From Rossellomorea arthrocnemi (GTDB lineage: Bacteria; Bacillota; Bacilli; Bacillales; Bacillaceae_B), in contig NZ_CAJGBF010000013.1 of assembly GCF_904424705.1 (NCBI RefSeq), positions 45,888-109,887 of the forward strand: a stretch of DNA of 64,000 bases, read 5' to 3'. Below are positions 44,620 through 53,614 of this stretch, piece by piece. Under the pieces are notes generated by a model. The model made no database searches, was not told where the DNA came from, and worked only from the letters and a program-made list of their open reading frames with translations. Position 1 is the stretch's first letter, and every line of letters starts with the position of its first letter. Made by a program: the position numbers and the translations under genes.

Positions 44620-45141
44620 TCAAAGAAATTTCTCCATGCGTATATCAGAGTGCATTTTTCCATTCCAATAGGTAAAGTCAGGAATCCTGGCTACTTCCTG
44701 ATAACCCATATTTTTATAGAGTTTATATGCCTGCCTATTAAACTCAAAGACACCAAGTTCAATTCTTGTAAGCCCCTGTTTTTTTATCTCATTCTCCAAA
44801 TAGCTTATTGCTTTAAAACCTATACCTTTTCCTCTCCCATCGGGCTCACCAATTGTTATCCCCAACCAAGCTGTTCCTTCAACCTTTTTGTAAAGGTGAC
44901 CGGGGTCGATCATATAATTCATTTCTCCCACAAGTTTGTTTTCCAGGTGAATAAGGTATATATGGTGGGTATTCACTCGATCTTTCAAATCATCTAAACT
45001 CCTGTACCATTGCTGTTCAGTTTCTTCTTTGTTTTGATTTGGACGAATAAATGGGATTAGATCCGGATGGTTATCCCACTTATTAAATGCATTAACTATT
45101 TCAGTGTTAGGTTCGACTAATTTAGCAAAATGAACATTCAC
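44620..45141 (-). CDS. GNAT acetyltransferase
   Basis: A 173-residue GNAT protein. Acetyl-CoA motif: LGITIGEPDGRGKGIGFKAISYLE, followed by RIELGVFEFNRQAYKLYKNMGYQEVARI. GTG start with AAGGA upstream. The substrate is not evident; the form is like RimJ/antibiotic-acetyltransferase relatives. Repeat copy B begins 24 bp upstream of its start. Confidence 0.82.
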   Translation of the reverse strand: MNVHFAKLVEPNTEIVNAFNKWDNHPDLIPFIRPNQNKEETEQQWYRSLDDLKDRVNTHHIYLIHLENKLVGEMNYMIDPGHLYKKVEGTAWLGITIGEPDGRGKGIGFKAISYLENEIKKQGLTRIELGVFEFNRQAYKLYKNMGYQEVARIPDFTYWNGKMHSDIRMEKFL

Positions 45142-45164
45142 TATTATTCCTTCTTTCTATTAAT

Positions 45165-45310
45165 CTCTTTTCGTAAAGAGTGTGGTTATGATTATAAATA
45201 GACTATTTACACATGGTTTGACATTGAGTGTGTGCTTCAAGGATGAGGGAAACAGTTCCGCTTTCCACGGACATTCAGCCGGGTCTCTGCAATTTCGCTT
45301 CCGGGGTCTC
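45165..45310. repeat. Dispersed repeat element, copy B
   Basis: CTCTTTTCGTAAAGAGTGTGGTTATGATTA and onward through TTCCGCTTTCCACGGAC and TTTCGCTTCCGGGGTCTC aligns with 28026-28174 with scattered substitutions. The 127-bp tandem units seen after copy A are missing here. Reading frames crossing it on both strands are not genes. Confidence 0.75.
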
Positions 45311-45441
45311 GGCACCCCACTTTTCCGTAGAAGTCTACGCAGTTCCCCACCCTCTAAAGGAGCATTTGATGTCAGAGCTAAATGCTCCATATTTACTATT
45401 AGCCAAGAATCCAGATTCTTAATGACGGAGAGATCCTTATT

Positions 45442-45534
45442 TTAACATAAAAACTGAATTTTCTTTTTGAAAACATTTCTCCTATTTCTGATTTTCTTCT
45501 TAGTTCCATTGTTTTTAACTGCTAGTTCTATCAA
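45442..45534 (-). CDS. Possible 30-residue basic peptide
   Basis: A TTG at 45534 lies seven bases after GGAGG (45542-45546) and opens a 30-codon frame whose product is very basic (AVKNNGTKKKIRNRRNVFKK). The ribosome site is excellent, but no promoter or family is evident. Possibly a small RNA-binding or ribosomal-type peptide, or a chance frame. Confidence 0.35.
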   Translation of the reverse strand: MIELAVKNNGTKKKIRNRRNVFKKKIQFLC

Positions 45535-45596
45535 TGCTTTACCTCCAATAGGTATAACTATGAAGCTTACGCGCCATATACCGAGGAGGGAACCTT

Positions 45597-46031
45597 GTGG
45601 AAAGAACCATTAATCCAATTAAGTTGAATCAAGTCATAGAATATGAGGATCTTTTTCATGAAACGTTTAACGGAACTTCCCTAAGGGCAGGACGAATAGT
45701 GCAAATTGTGTACTTGGTTTATCCGGGAAAATCTATTATTACCTATAACATCCTTGATGGAAGGAAGAAATACGTGAATATTGAAGACTCATCTTCCCCA
45801 CCTTCGATTCAAAGGTGTGAGATTCACTTTCGAACAATATTTGAGTTGAATGAATCTGTTGAAATTGAGATAGCCGGTGTGAAGAGAACTTCTGTTATCG
45901 TATCTATCAAAGGTGTTTGGAATGAGGATGGCTTTGTTGTTTCATATGGAGTGACGGATCGGACGGATACAACTTATTTTGGGGTTCGGGAAATCTTGTT
46001 GGTTAAATGGAATCGGGAAACAGAACGGTAG
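45597..46031 (+). CDS. Protein of unknown function
   Basis: A 144-residue, strand-rich soluble protein from a GTG start with GGAGGG six bases upstream. No recognised motif (EDLFHETFNGTSLRAG, TYNILDGRKKYVNIED, VSYGVTDRTDTTYFG). Followed by a terminator. Likely real because of the ribosome site and length. Confidence 0.6.
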   Translation: MERTINPIKLNQVIEYEDLFHETFNGTSLRAGRIVQIVYLVYPGKSIITYNILDGRKKYVNIEDSSSPPSIQRCEIHFRTIFELNESVEIEIAGVKRTSVIVSIKGVWNEDGFVVSYGVTDRTDTTYFGVREILLVKWNRETER

Positions 46032-46098
46032 AATTCAAATCGGACAGGAATGATTGCCCTTGATAATAGATGAAACTGTATAAACCACTTTTTAGCCC

Positions 46099-46141
46099 AA
46101 AAAAGGTACCGGGATCCGAGATTGGAACCTGATACCTTTTT
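46099..46141 (+). terminator. Terminator of the 45597 gene
   Basis: AAAAAAGGTA pairs with TACCTTTTT around a 24-nt loop that itself has short GGTACC/GGAACC complementarity. Confidence 0.65.
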
Positions 46142-46148
46142 GAATTTT

Positions 46149-46523
46149 CTATTTATAGAATACTTTGTCTACATTATATTTTGCTTGTAGTTTATTGATA
46201 ATATATGTTTCGTAAATGTCACGATCCATTGCGTCTTCTACTATGGATACGTCGATTCGGTAAACCTCGCCTCTGTGGTTACGTAGTGGTGATACAGAAT
46301 CCTCCAGGTGCTTTTTGACTCTTTGTCGCAGCTTTCTAGCTTTCCCAACGAATAGAAGTTCATCATTGATATTGTAAAATAAAATGATACCGCCCTTATC
46401 TCTTGGAATTTCATGAAGGTCAATAAAGCCTTGGATGCTTTTGATTTTTGGTTCTTCCGAATCATTTGGTTGTCTTCGTTCCGTTATGGAAATATCCGCT
46501 TGCGGGATTTGAATGTTAATCAT
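46149..46523 (-). CDS. GIY-YIG nuclease-domain protein (UvrC N-domain-like)
   Basis: A 124-residue protein. The GIY-YIG-like core reads GGIILFYNINDELLFVGKARKLRQRVKKHL with the arginine and, later, the acidic DRDIYETYIINKLQAKYN, as in the UvrC N-terminal domain and stand-alone relatives such as B. subtilis YurQ. The N-terminal 35 residues are an extra polar stretch. A DNA-repair or structure-specific nuclease role is likely but unproven. Confidence 0.75.
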   Translation of the reverse strand: MINIQIPQADISITERRQPNDSEEPKIKSIQGFIDLHEIPRDKGGIILFYNINDELLFVGKARKLRQRVKKHLEDSVSPLRNHRGEVYRIDVSIVEDAMDRDIYETYIINKLQAKYNVDKVFYK

Positions 46524-46650
46524 GAATAGTCACGTCCTTTGTTTGCTGTAAGAAATAATGGTAACACAAAAAGGATGGAATTACTATACAACGAAACACT
46601 TACCATAAAATAAGAGGGTGAATTCTCCTCTAATGTTAATGTGATTGCCC

Positions 46651-47538
46651 CTATTCCTTTTGTGGAACGAGTATGTCCAGATGCTGTTTCAAATTTTTTA
46701 TTGTAATTGGCAATTCGTCCCCTTCGTCCCCATCTACATTGGCAATCATCTTATATTTAGATTTGGCCAGGAGCTTAGTGACTTTCATATAGTGGACATG
46801 TTCACTTTCGGCTAACTCCCCCAATAGTATTCTTGGAAGTAGAAGGAGGAATCGAGGCAAAGCCATGGCTTTAATGATAAAGACATGGAGCTGACCATCA
46901 TTTACCTTGGCATCAGGAGCGATGGTTTCCATTCCCCCTACAGAATTCGTGAGGGCCACAAGCATAAGTAGGGCATCCCCTTCCCATTTATGGTCGGATA
47001 GAACAGAGAGTGTAAATGGCTGCTTCTCTTTCATTTTTTTCATTCCTTCAATTATATAGGCAAGTGGACCAAGCTTTGATTTCTGTTCGGCAGATGTAGA
47101 AAACGAAGCTTCCGCCAATGCTCCCACTGCCACAATATTAATGAAGTATCGATCATTTATCTTACCGACGTCGGTTTTCTGTACATGGTTTTGTTTGAAA
47201 ATGTCGATTGCTTCTTCGGGATTCATAGGAATATTGAGCGCTCGAGCAAAATCATTGACCGTTCCGAGGGGGATGAGACCAAATAATGGGCGGTGCTCCT
47301 GCTCGGCCATTCCGTTAATCGCTTCATTAATCGTACCGTCCCCCCCCATCGCTACGAGGAAATCAAATTTATTGTTACACGATTCCCTCGCAAATTCCAT
47401 TGCATCCCCTTCTCCTTTTGTCAGGCACACGTCCGTCTCATACCCCATTTTCTTCATCGTATCAAGTGCATGAGCAGTAAATTCTCTCCCCATTTCCTTT
47501 CCTGAAGATGGATTTACGATTAACATGGCTTTCTTCAC
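46651..47538 (-). CDS. Diacylglycerol/lipid kinase family protein
   Basis: A 295-residue DAGK catalytic-domain protein that phosphorylates a lipid such as diacylglycerol using ATP at the membrane surface. Key motifs are LIVNPSSGKEMG, the nucleotide loop VAMGGDGTINEAINGM and PLGTVNDFARAL. The GTG at 47538 follows GGGAGGGAGCAGT and gives the family's normal start (VKKAMLIVNP); the frame is open to 47592. Closest in form to DgkB/YtlR/BmrU proteins, which I cannot separate by eye. Confidence 0.88.
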   Translation of the reverse strand: MKKAMLIVNPSSGKEMGREFTAHALDTMKKMGYETDVCLTKGEGDAMEFARESCNNKFDFLVAMGGDGTINEAINGMAEQEHRPLFGLIPLGTVNDFARALNIPMNPEEAIDIFKQNHVQKTDVGKINDRYFINIVAVGALAEASFSTSAEQKSKLGPLAYIIEGMKKMKEKQPFTLSVLSDHKWEGDALLMLVALTNSVGGMETIAPDAKVNDGQLHVFIIKAMALPRFLLLLPRILLGELAESEHVHYMKVTKLLAKSKYKMIANVDGDEGDELPITIKNLKQHLDILVPQKE

Positions 47539-47660
47539 ACTGCTCCCTCCCTTTCCCTTGATATCGTTAATTAGGTTATACCCTATTTTCAAATTCAGGA
47601 ATCCTTCTCACCTTAAGGAGAAGAGAGAAATATGAGAAAAAAATGAAACACGCTGAAAGA

Positions 47661-49817
47661 CTAATGAAACAGCCCCGACTCTTTTGATTTTCGCATAAAC
47701 GATTTGGTCTTTTTACTTAGTGGATCTTTTAAAAATGCACCGAATAGCAATGCGATAACACCAAAGAGACAAAGAAAAAGTATATCCCGATATACTCTCT
47801 CCCAAACGATTCCTCCAACTGCTTCCCTCATAAGATCAATTGCATATGAAAATGGGAGAAAGGGGTGAATCGTTTGGAAAAATGTTGGTAAAAGTGCCAC
47901 TGGGTACGTTCCTCCTGCTCCTGCAATTTGTAGAACCAGAAGTATGATGGCCATTGCCTTCCCGATATTTCCAAACACAGACACCAACGTATAAACCACA
48001 ATCATAAAAATGAAGCTGATGAATAATCCGAATCCAACAAACCAACCAGGTTCAGCAATTTGCACCCCTAGAATAAAAATATCCCCCATCGTTACAATCA
48101 AAGCTTGAATCAATCCAATGCTAAGAAACGTCAACAGTTTCCCAAAATAAATTTGTCTCTCGGAAAACTCATGCTGACCAATTACTTCTGTTGATAAAAG
48201 AGAAATAAGGAGAAGGGCACCGACCCATATGGCCAACACCGAATAAAATGGAGTCATGGCCGCCCCGTAATTTTGAATCGGAAATAAACTGTTTTTATTA
48301 AGGACAACCGGCTCTTCGAAGAAACTCTTCTCTAAATCGGGATTATTGCGGAGAAGATCTATTATTTCATTAATATCGGTTTTCCCTTGGATATTCCTGA
48401 TACGGTCTGCAAGCTGGTTGATTTTATTGTTGATATTTGGATATTCCCCTAATACAGTTCGGATCGTACCGGTTCCTTTCGAAAGGTTTTTTTCTGTATT
48501 TGAGAGGATACGTTCTGCTTCTGGTATGGTATTTTCGACCTCTTGAAGATTAGATTTTGCTTCGTTCAGTGTTTCTTTGGCTGCCGTAACTTCTTCCAAT
48601 ACAGCCGGTTCAATTGATTCATTATATTTTTTTAAAAAGGCAGCGATTTCAGTTTCAGTTTTGACTGAACGATCTTTGAGACCGTTTATGATGCTGTCCA
48701 ATTCCTGTTGATTTGTAGTAAGGAGATCATTTATTTTCAGTACGTCTTGCTGATTGGTCTCCATGTCCATTTTAACCGCCTCGAGCTGACTAATAGTTTG
48801 CTGAATCCTTTCCTGGTTTTGATTATCTTCATTGGTCTGCAATGTTTTCAATGAAGTTACAATTGTGTCAATTGTTTTGATGGAAGTAGACAGTCTATCA
48901 GAAATTCCATTATTTATGGATGATGCTCCATTAAGGTCTATATTGGAGGTCTGAATTTCCTGCAGGAACTCGTTGATTTTGGCCGCCATTTCCTGTGCCT
49001 TTTCCAACTCTTTTTGAAGGTTGGGTGCGATAGCGTTTAGTCGATTCTCTGCTTTTTTCAGGAAAGCAGTTGTCCGATCTATTGTCTCAAGACCCTGATC
49101 GGTCAGGCGTTTTGCATCAGGAATTCCGGTTTTTGCTTTTTTTATAATTTCTTGAGCACTTTCTGCATCTGATAAGGATTCATTTAAGATCTCACCTATC
49201 TCTGGCAATTGATCCTCGACTCTAAACACATATTCTTCAAATTTCTTAATGTCGGGGAGGTCCTTTTCAATTTCAATTCCAAGTTCGTTGAACAGTTGAA
49301 AAATGAGACCATTTACGGTTGATATAAAGGAATCAGTAATTTTATCTACTATTCCGCCTGCTCCGGATTCGGTGATTTTAGGTGCAATAGCATTTATTTT
49401 TTCGTTGACGTAGTATTCCAAAGTTGCCTTTTCAGGTTCATCCTCTATGACAGTAGCCAAATTCTTTGAAAAATCCTCTGGAATGATGATGACAGCAAAA
49501 TAATCCCCGGATTCAACCCGGTCCATTGCCTTTTTCCTGTTCACAAATTGCCAATTCATATCATCATTCTGTTTTAGTTCTTTTACAAGATCATTTCCGA
49601 TATTCATTTTCTGATCCCTGATTGTCGCCCCGTTATCTTCATTTACGATTCCAACAGGAAGCTGACCTGTCTTTGAGTATGGATCCCATGATGCTTCGAT
49701 GTTGAACCATGCATAAAGAGAGGGTAATAGCATTAAACCACCTATCAAAAATGCCGCCACCCAGTTCCCCGTTACATTTTTCAAATCCCTATTAAATATT
49801 TCCCAGACACTTTTCAT
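47661..49817 (-). CDS. YhgE/Pip-family membrane protein
   Basis: A 718-residue membrane protein of the YhgE/phage-infection-protein family. One N-terminal helix (AAFLIGGLMLLPSLYAWFNIEASWDPY), a large outer domain with long coiled-coil (residues about 230-460, VEDQLPEIGEILNESL...), and five to six C-terminal ABC-2-like helices. Related to T7-secretion EsaA/YueB and lactococcal Pip. ATG 49817 with AGG seven bases upstream is preferred. A palindrome is centred at 49852 upstream. Function in this organism unknown. Confidence 0.85.
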   Translation of the reverse strand: MKSVWEIFNRDLKNVTGNWVAAFLIGGLMLLPSLYAWFNIEASWDPYSKTGQLPVGIVNEDNGATIRDQKMNIGNDLVKELKQNDDMNWQFVNRKKAMDRVESGDYFAVIIIPEDFSKNLATVIEDEPEKATLEYYVNEKINAIAPKITESGAGGIVDKITDSFISTVNGLIFQLFNELGIEIEKDLPDIKKFEEYVFRVEDQLPEIGEILNESLSDAESAQEIIKKAKTGIPDAKRLTDQGLETIDRTTAFLKKAENRLNAIAPNLQKELEKAQEMAAKINEFLQEIQTSNIDLNGASSINNGISDRLSTSIKTIDTIVTSLKTLQTNEDNQNQERIQQTISQLEAVKMDMETNQQDVLKINDLLTTNQQELDSIINGLKDRSVKTETEIAAFLKKYNESIEPAVLEEVTAAKETLNEAKSNLQEVENTIPEAERILSNTEKNLSKGTGTIRTVLGEYPNINNKINQLADRIRNIQGKTDINEIIDLLRNNPDLEKSFFEEPVVLNKNSLFPIQNYGAAMTPFYSVLAIWVGALLLISLLSTEVIGQHEFSERQIYFGKLLTFLSIGLIQALIVTMGDIFILGVQIAEPGWFVGFGLFISFIFMIVVYTLVSVFGNIGKAMAIILLVLQIAGAGGTYPVALLPTFFQTIHPFLPFSYAIDLMREAVGGIVWERVYRDILFLCLFGVIALLFGAFLKDPLSKKTKSFMRKSKESGLFH

Positions 49818-49843
49818 ATAAATTCCTGCCTTTACCCTGAACA

Positions 49844-49864
49844 CTAAGTTTGGAACTTAGTATA
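49844..49864 (-). promoter_or_regulatory. Operator-like palindrome overlapping the yhgE-type promoter
   Basis: CTAAGTTTGGAACTTAG (49844-49860) is a 7-3-7 palindrome located 27 bases upstream of the start, next to TATACT (49859-49864, minus strand), a likely -10. A repressor of the TetR kind binding the start-site region is plausible; B. subtilis relatives often sit next to such regulators, but none is adjacent here. Confidence 0.55.
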
Positions 49865-50040
49865 CCCAACTTCAATTTCCTCATTATCAATTTGTCTGGT
49901 AAAAAAAAATAGTGGTATTAAATCACTATGAGTAGTCACAACCTGGATTCCCTTAAATTACTATCTTGTACTATGGCTTTTTCGTAAACTTTTGAAATTG
50001 TATGTAGTAAATCTTACATATTTTTATATTTCTCAACGTT

Positions 50041-50919
50041 TCATATGATCCTGCCGTTAACCTTCCGAACTCTTCTATTTTTTTCACTATAAGAATCATT
50101 CTTCAAATTATTACAAACACAAATTAAATATTTTAAGAATTCTAATGTGTGTTTTACTCTTTCTTCAACTGAGTAAGAACTTTTCACATCGACTCCATGA
50201 CGGATTTTCATTGCTTCTTTAATAAGACCGTGCCATTCTTCAGGAAGTTGCTGTAATCCATACGTACCTGCGTCCTGCTTCGAGATTATGGAAGATTCTT
50301 TTAATGTGTAGTATTGACGAAGGACGCCCAGTATGGACCACTCTACTTCATTATCGATCACGCTGGTTGGATAATTTTTCACTTCATCAATGGAGTTCTC
50401 TAAGGAAAGGACCCTGCCAGCCCAGTACGTATTCATATTACTTAAAACATACTCCCTCATCTGCTCTGAAGAAAGTTCAATTTCATAAGAGGATATTTCA
50501 GGTCCTAAGACTCTAATTCCCTTATACTTAAACAAATACCATGTGATAGGATTGAAGTTGAAATAAGCTCCACAGTTTAATTCACCATTGTTATAGTAAA
50601 TGTACATCTCATTTTCATCTTTACTGGATGGATCCATCTTCCCTATATCTTCCTTTAGAATATATACTCCGTCCAATTCCGGTTTCTGATAGGTATGTTG
50701 GATTGATTTATGTATAAGTGTAAGTACGTCCGAGTCTTCTTTAGATAGCCTATGTTTTGTGATGGTGATAAAGTCAATATCGCTAAACTCGTCAACAAAT
50801 GAGTTCAGGGCAATGGACCCATGTAAATACAATCCTTCAAGGGTTTCCGGCAGATGTTTATGGAAAAGTCTAATATAATCATTTAATACGGTTTCAACCA
50901 TTTTCGGTAATTTTGTCAA
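50041..50919 (-). CDS. Aminoglycoside-adenylyltransferase-like nucleotidyltransferase
   Basis: A 292-residue protein with a nucleotidyltransferase N domain (LEGLYLHGSIALNSFVDEFSDIDFI; Gly-Ser followed by DXD) and a helical C domain of the DUF4111 type with EVEWSILGVLRQYYTLKESSIISKQDAG, the layout of AadA/ANT(9). It could modify spectinomycin or streptomycin, but chromosomal relatives often lack resistance activity. The TTG at 50919 follows GGGAGGGG at six bases and is preferred to the long open frame to 51006. Confidence 0.8.
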   Translation of the reverse strand: MTKLPKMVETVLNDYIRLFHKHLPETLEGLYLHGSIALNSFVDEFSDIDFITITKHRLSKEDSDVLTLIHKSIQHTYQKPELDGVYILKEDIGKMDPSSKDENEMYIYYNNGELNCGAYFNFNPITWYLFKYKGIRVLGPEISSYEIELSSEQMREYVLSNMNTYWAGRVLSLENSIDEVKNYPTSVIDNEVEWSILGVLRQYYTLKESSIISKQDAGTYGLQQLPEEWHGLIKEAMKIRHGVDVKSSYSVEERVKHTLEFLKYLICVCNNLKNDSYSEKNRRVRKVNGRII

Positions 50920-50984
50920 AGTGATCCCCTCCCTAATACCAATTATTTCAAATACAGGAAAGAGGTTCAATATGGATTTGACTA

Positions 50985-51031
50985 AAAAAACACAGATTAA
51001 GATCACTGTGTGTTCTTAATCTGTGTTTTTT
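50985..51031 (-). terminator. Terminator overlapping the end of the 51003 gene
   Basis: AAAAAACACAGATTAAGA (50985-51002) pairs perfectly with TCTTAATCTGTGTTTTTT (51014-51031), an 18-bp stem. Its right arm is the last coding sequence of the membrane protein gene. Confidence 0.85.
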
Positions 51032-51584
51032 CGAAATATACAAATAAATTGGTTATCCATTTCGCAATCACCCCTACTGCAACATAAATCACGAAAAGAT
51101 GGATGTAATTTGTCCCTTTGTTCATAGAGAATAGGCCGGCACTAAGTAGGATGGGCTTAAAAACAAATGCAAAGATGGCGCTGATTATGAGCAAGAAGAG
51201 ATAATAATTTTTCTTATGTTGGTAGGTCCATTGGTATACGAACATATAGGATACCGGGACGAGGGAAACGTCAAGTGAAATAGAACTTGCCAATAAAGGA
51301 TAAAGTTTATATGGATAAAACCATTTCAGCATATTTGCACCGATGGCATCAGCATACGTGAAGAATACATGAACATTATATCCATAAAACCCAAATAACA
51401 GGGCTTTCTTTTTATCCAGGAAAAAAAATAAAATGACCAACGGTAAAATAAAGAATGCTGCCATTATCCAGAACTGCCAGGTGCCCAGATCCGAATATCG
51501 CTGCCAATAGTTGAGCCACGTATCGGTTTGATCCATCTGTATTTCTTTCAGCCTTGTTAGGAAATTGTTTTGAGTTTCGCTCAT
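51003..51584 (-). CDS. CBO0543-type membrane protein
   Basis: A 193-residue integral membrane protein with about five helices (FWIMAAFFILPLVILFFFL, ALLFGFYGYNVHVFFTYAD, LLASSISLDVSLVPVSYMFV, YYLFLLIISAIFAFVFKPIL, YIHLFVIYVAVGVIAKWITN). It fits the CBO0543 conserved family, whose function is not known. GGAGTG precedes the ATG. Its stop lies within its own terminator stem. Confidence 0.75.
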   Translation of the reverse strand: MSETQNNFLTRLKEIQMDQTDTWLNYWQRYSDLGTWQFWIMAAFFILPLVILFFFLDKKKALLFGFYGYNVHVFFTYADAIGANMLKWFYPYKLYPLLASSISLDVSLVPVSYMFVYQWTYQHKKNYYLFLLIISAIFAFVFKPILLSAGLFSMNKGTNYIHLFVIYVAVGVIAKWITNLFVYFEKTQIKNTQ

Positions 51585-51750
51585 GGATTTACACTCCTAA
51601 GGTACGTTTATCTTAGTATGAGCATGTGCAAGATGGGTTATTATTATGCTTATTTTGTAAATTTTGATGTTCATTCGAAAGAACGAAGTGTACCAATTGA
51701 TGAGAAGGTTTTCGGTTCAATCCATTTAGCCCCTGCAACTCGACTTCCAG

Positions 51751-51798
51751 TCATGAAAGAAGCTTGATCCCCCCTATGGGATCAAGCTTCTTTCATGA
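51751..51798. repeat. 21-bp perfect inverted repeat at the hemY end
   Basis: TCATGAAAGAAGCTTGATCCC (51751-51771) and its exact complement (51778-51798) have a 6-nt spacer. The right arm contains the last codons of hemY (VMKEA), so the left arm is an inverted copy of the gene end. It may act as a terminator, but has no T tract. Confidence 0.8.
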
Positions 51799-53179
51799 CA
51801 TCTTCCATAATGGATTCTGCCGTTCTCTTTCCGTTTTGAATACATGCTCCGATCCCCACGCCGTAGTAGGATGCACCAGCTAATTTCACTTGCGGCATGT
51901 CCATTAACAGAGTCCGGTTCAATGCCTGTACAGACTGACTGTGTGCCAAATGATAATTTGGCATTAGATTTTCCCAATTGGTCACTTCCATTGAAATAGG
52001 GTCTGCATCGATCCCTACGCTCTTTTTTATATCTTCCAGTGCCACACTCATCAACTCGTCCTCTTTCAAATGCTTTAACTGATGGTAATGTGCATTCGTA
52101 CTTTTATAAAAGAGTCTTACCAATAGCTTCTGCTTGCGGGAGGTGTGCTTCCATTTCCGACTGGTCCAAGTACATGCATCACACTTCACTTCACTGCCTT
52201 TGGATACAATAAATCCTGTTCCATCAGCCGGAAGCTTATCATCAGGAACATCGAATCCAAGATAGATGGATATCAAGGATGAGTTTTTTAGTGTATTAAA
52301 ATCCTTATCTAATGTTTCATGATTAAGAATTCGTTGAGTAACATTATGAGGTGTTGCAAATATGACATAGTCAGCCAGAATGCTTCCATGCCCACTTAAA
52401 GTCAACTCGTACTTGTCCCCGATCATCTGAAGTTTCGTTGTCCCTGTGCCTTTTAGAATTGTGGCATCACTGCATTCTTCTTCCAATCGGTCAATGATGG
52501 TGGATAGCCCATGTTTAAACGAAATGAATTTTTTATTAGAAGCTCCTTTGAATTTCATTTTGTTTGCAGATAACCCTTTAATAATACTTCCATGTTCGTT
52601 TTTATATTCAAGAAGATAGGGAAGAGTCGAGGCCGTGGTCAGTCTATACAAGTTCCCGGAATAGACTCCTGATAAAACAGGTGCAATCTGGTTTTCTACA
52701 AGTTCTTTACCTAGAAATGCTTCCAAAAACTCTCCGATAGAGCTTTCTTTCGTGAATTCAGTGTTTTTTGTCTCCAGGTCCTTAAGCGCTGCTTTCTTAC
52801 CATCTTCAGAAATAAGGGTACTTTCTTTAAGTGCTTCCACGCTCATAGGAATTCCGAACACTGTGTCGAGGGGAATTTTGTGTAATTCACCATTTGTGTA
52901 TATGTAGGAAGTTCCTGTTTCGTTGTAGACGAGCTCATCTTGAAGGCGGAGTTCATTGACTAACGGAAGGACTCCCTCATTTCTGGAAACGATTGAATCT
53001 GCTCCTGCTTCCATAATAAAATCGCCTTCTGTTATAGTTTTGATCTTCCCACCTAAAATGTGATCACGTTCGATTAAAAGTAACTCTATATCCGTATTAT
53101 GCTCCCTGGACAATTTTTGAATATAATACAGGGCAGTTAAACCTGTAATCCCCCCACCTACGACAACCACTTTCTTCAT
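51782..53179 (-). CDS. hemY: Protoporphyrinogen/coproporphyrinogen oxidase (HemY type)
   Basis: An FAD flavoenzyme that in Firmicutes oxidises coproporphyrinogen III to coproporphyrin III in haem synthesis. N-terminal dinucleotide-binding motif VVVGGGITGLTALYYIQ, LIERDHILGGKIKT, EAGADSIVSR, and C-terminal FAD contact PQVKLAGASYYGVGIGACIQNG. The ATG at 53179 has GGAGTG six bases upstream. It is not next to hemE/hemH as in B. subtilis, so it may be a second copy or a relocated gene. Confidence 0.9.
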   Translation of the reverse strand: MKKVVVVGGGITGLTALYYIQKLSREHNTDIELLLIERDHILGGKIKTITEGDFIMEAGADSIVSRNEGVLPLVNELRLQDELVYNETGTSYIYTNGELHKIPLDTVFGIPMSVEALKESTLISEDGKKAALKDLETKNTEFTKESSIGEFLEAFLGKELVENQIAPVLSGVYSGNLYRLTTASTLPYLLEYKNEHGSIIKGLSANKMKFKGASNKKFISFKHGLSTIIDRLEEECSDATILKGTGTTKLQMIGDKYELTLSGHGSILADYVIFATPHNVTQRILNHETLDKDFNTLKNSSLISIYLGFDVPDDKLPADGTGFIVSKGSEVKCDACTWTSRKWKHTSRKQKLLVRLFYKSTNAHYHQLKHLKEDELMSVALEDIKKSVGIDADPISMEVTNWENLMPNYHLAHSQSVQALNRTLLMDMPQVKLAGASYYGVGIGACIQNGKRTAESIMEDVMKEA

Positions 53180-53350
53180 ACCATTCACTCCATTAATTAC
53201 ATTTGTGTATACAGATTATCATGTTTTCCGCTGATATGAAAAAGAATCTGTGTCGGAAATAGGAAAAATAGAGTGTAAACTTTAATCGAGGGAGGTACAC
53301 CGTTGTAGCAGGCAAACCATTGCTTCGTTGTCCTTGCATTTAATTCCGAG

Positions 53351-53378
53351 TTGACAACTAAGAATAGTCATCTATAAT
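53351..53378 (+). promoter_or_regulatory. SigA promoter of the riboswitch transcript
   Basis: TTGACA (53351-53356) and TATAAT (53373-53378) with 16 bp between, both consensus, about 28 bp before the riboswitch. Confidence 0.8.
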
Positions 53379-53406
53379 ATATATATAACATTTGATAACT
53401 ATACCC

Positions 53407-53511
53407 ACTTATCCAGAGAGGCAGAGGGACTGGCCCGATGAAGCCTCAGCAACAGATTCTACACAGTGGAATACTGTGCTAATTCCACAAGCATTGCCTT
53501 GGAAGATAAGT
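53407..53511 (+). promoter_or_regulatory. SAM-I riboswitch (S-box leader)
   Basis: P1 arms ACTTATC (53407-53413) and GATAAGT (53505-53511) enclose the conserved core AGAGAGGCAGAGGGACTGGC, CCGATGAAGCCTCAGCAAC and the variable P3/P4 GTGGAAT...GTGCTAATTCCAC. This is a clear S-box. High S-adenosylmethionine should favour the terminator at 53528-53564 and turn the gene off. Confidence 0.95.
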
Positions 53512-53527
53512 TGAAGATTTGTTATAC

Positions 53528-53564
53528 AAAGCCTTCTTCTTATACATTAGGAAGTGGGCTTTTT
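53528..53564 (+). terminator. Riboswitch-controlled terminator
   Basis: AAAGCC-TT-CTTC (53528-53539) pairs with GAAG-TG-GGCTTT (53551-53562) and is followed by T's. It follows the S-box P1 arm by 16 nt. Confidence 0.85.
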
Positions 53565-53614
53565 CAAGTAGAAAGCCTCTTCCACTATTTATAAACGATA
53601 TTAGAGGAGTGATT

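Noticed and set aside
45160..45445. Frames of 64-87 codons on both strands
   Set aside because: They cross repeat copy B and correspond to the frames seen in copy A, so are repeat sequence, not genes.
51570..51767. 65-codon plus-strand frame between the CBO0543 and hemY genes
   Set aside because: No ribosome site; the last codons are just the mirrored end of hemY.
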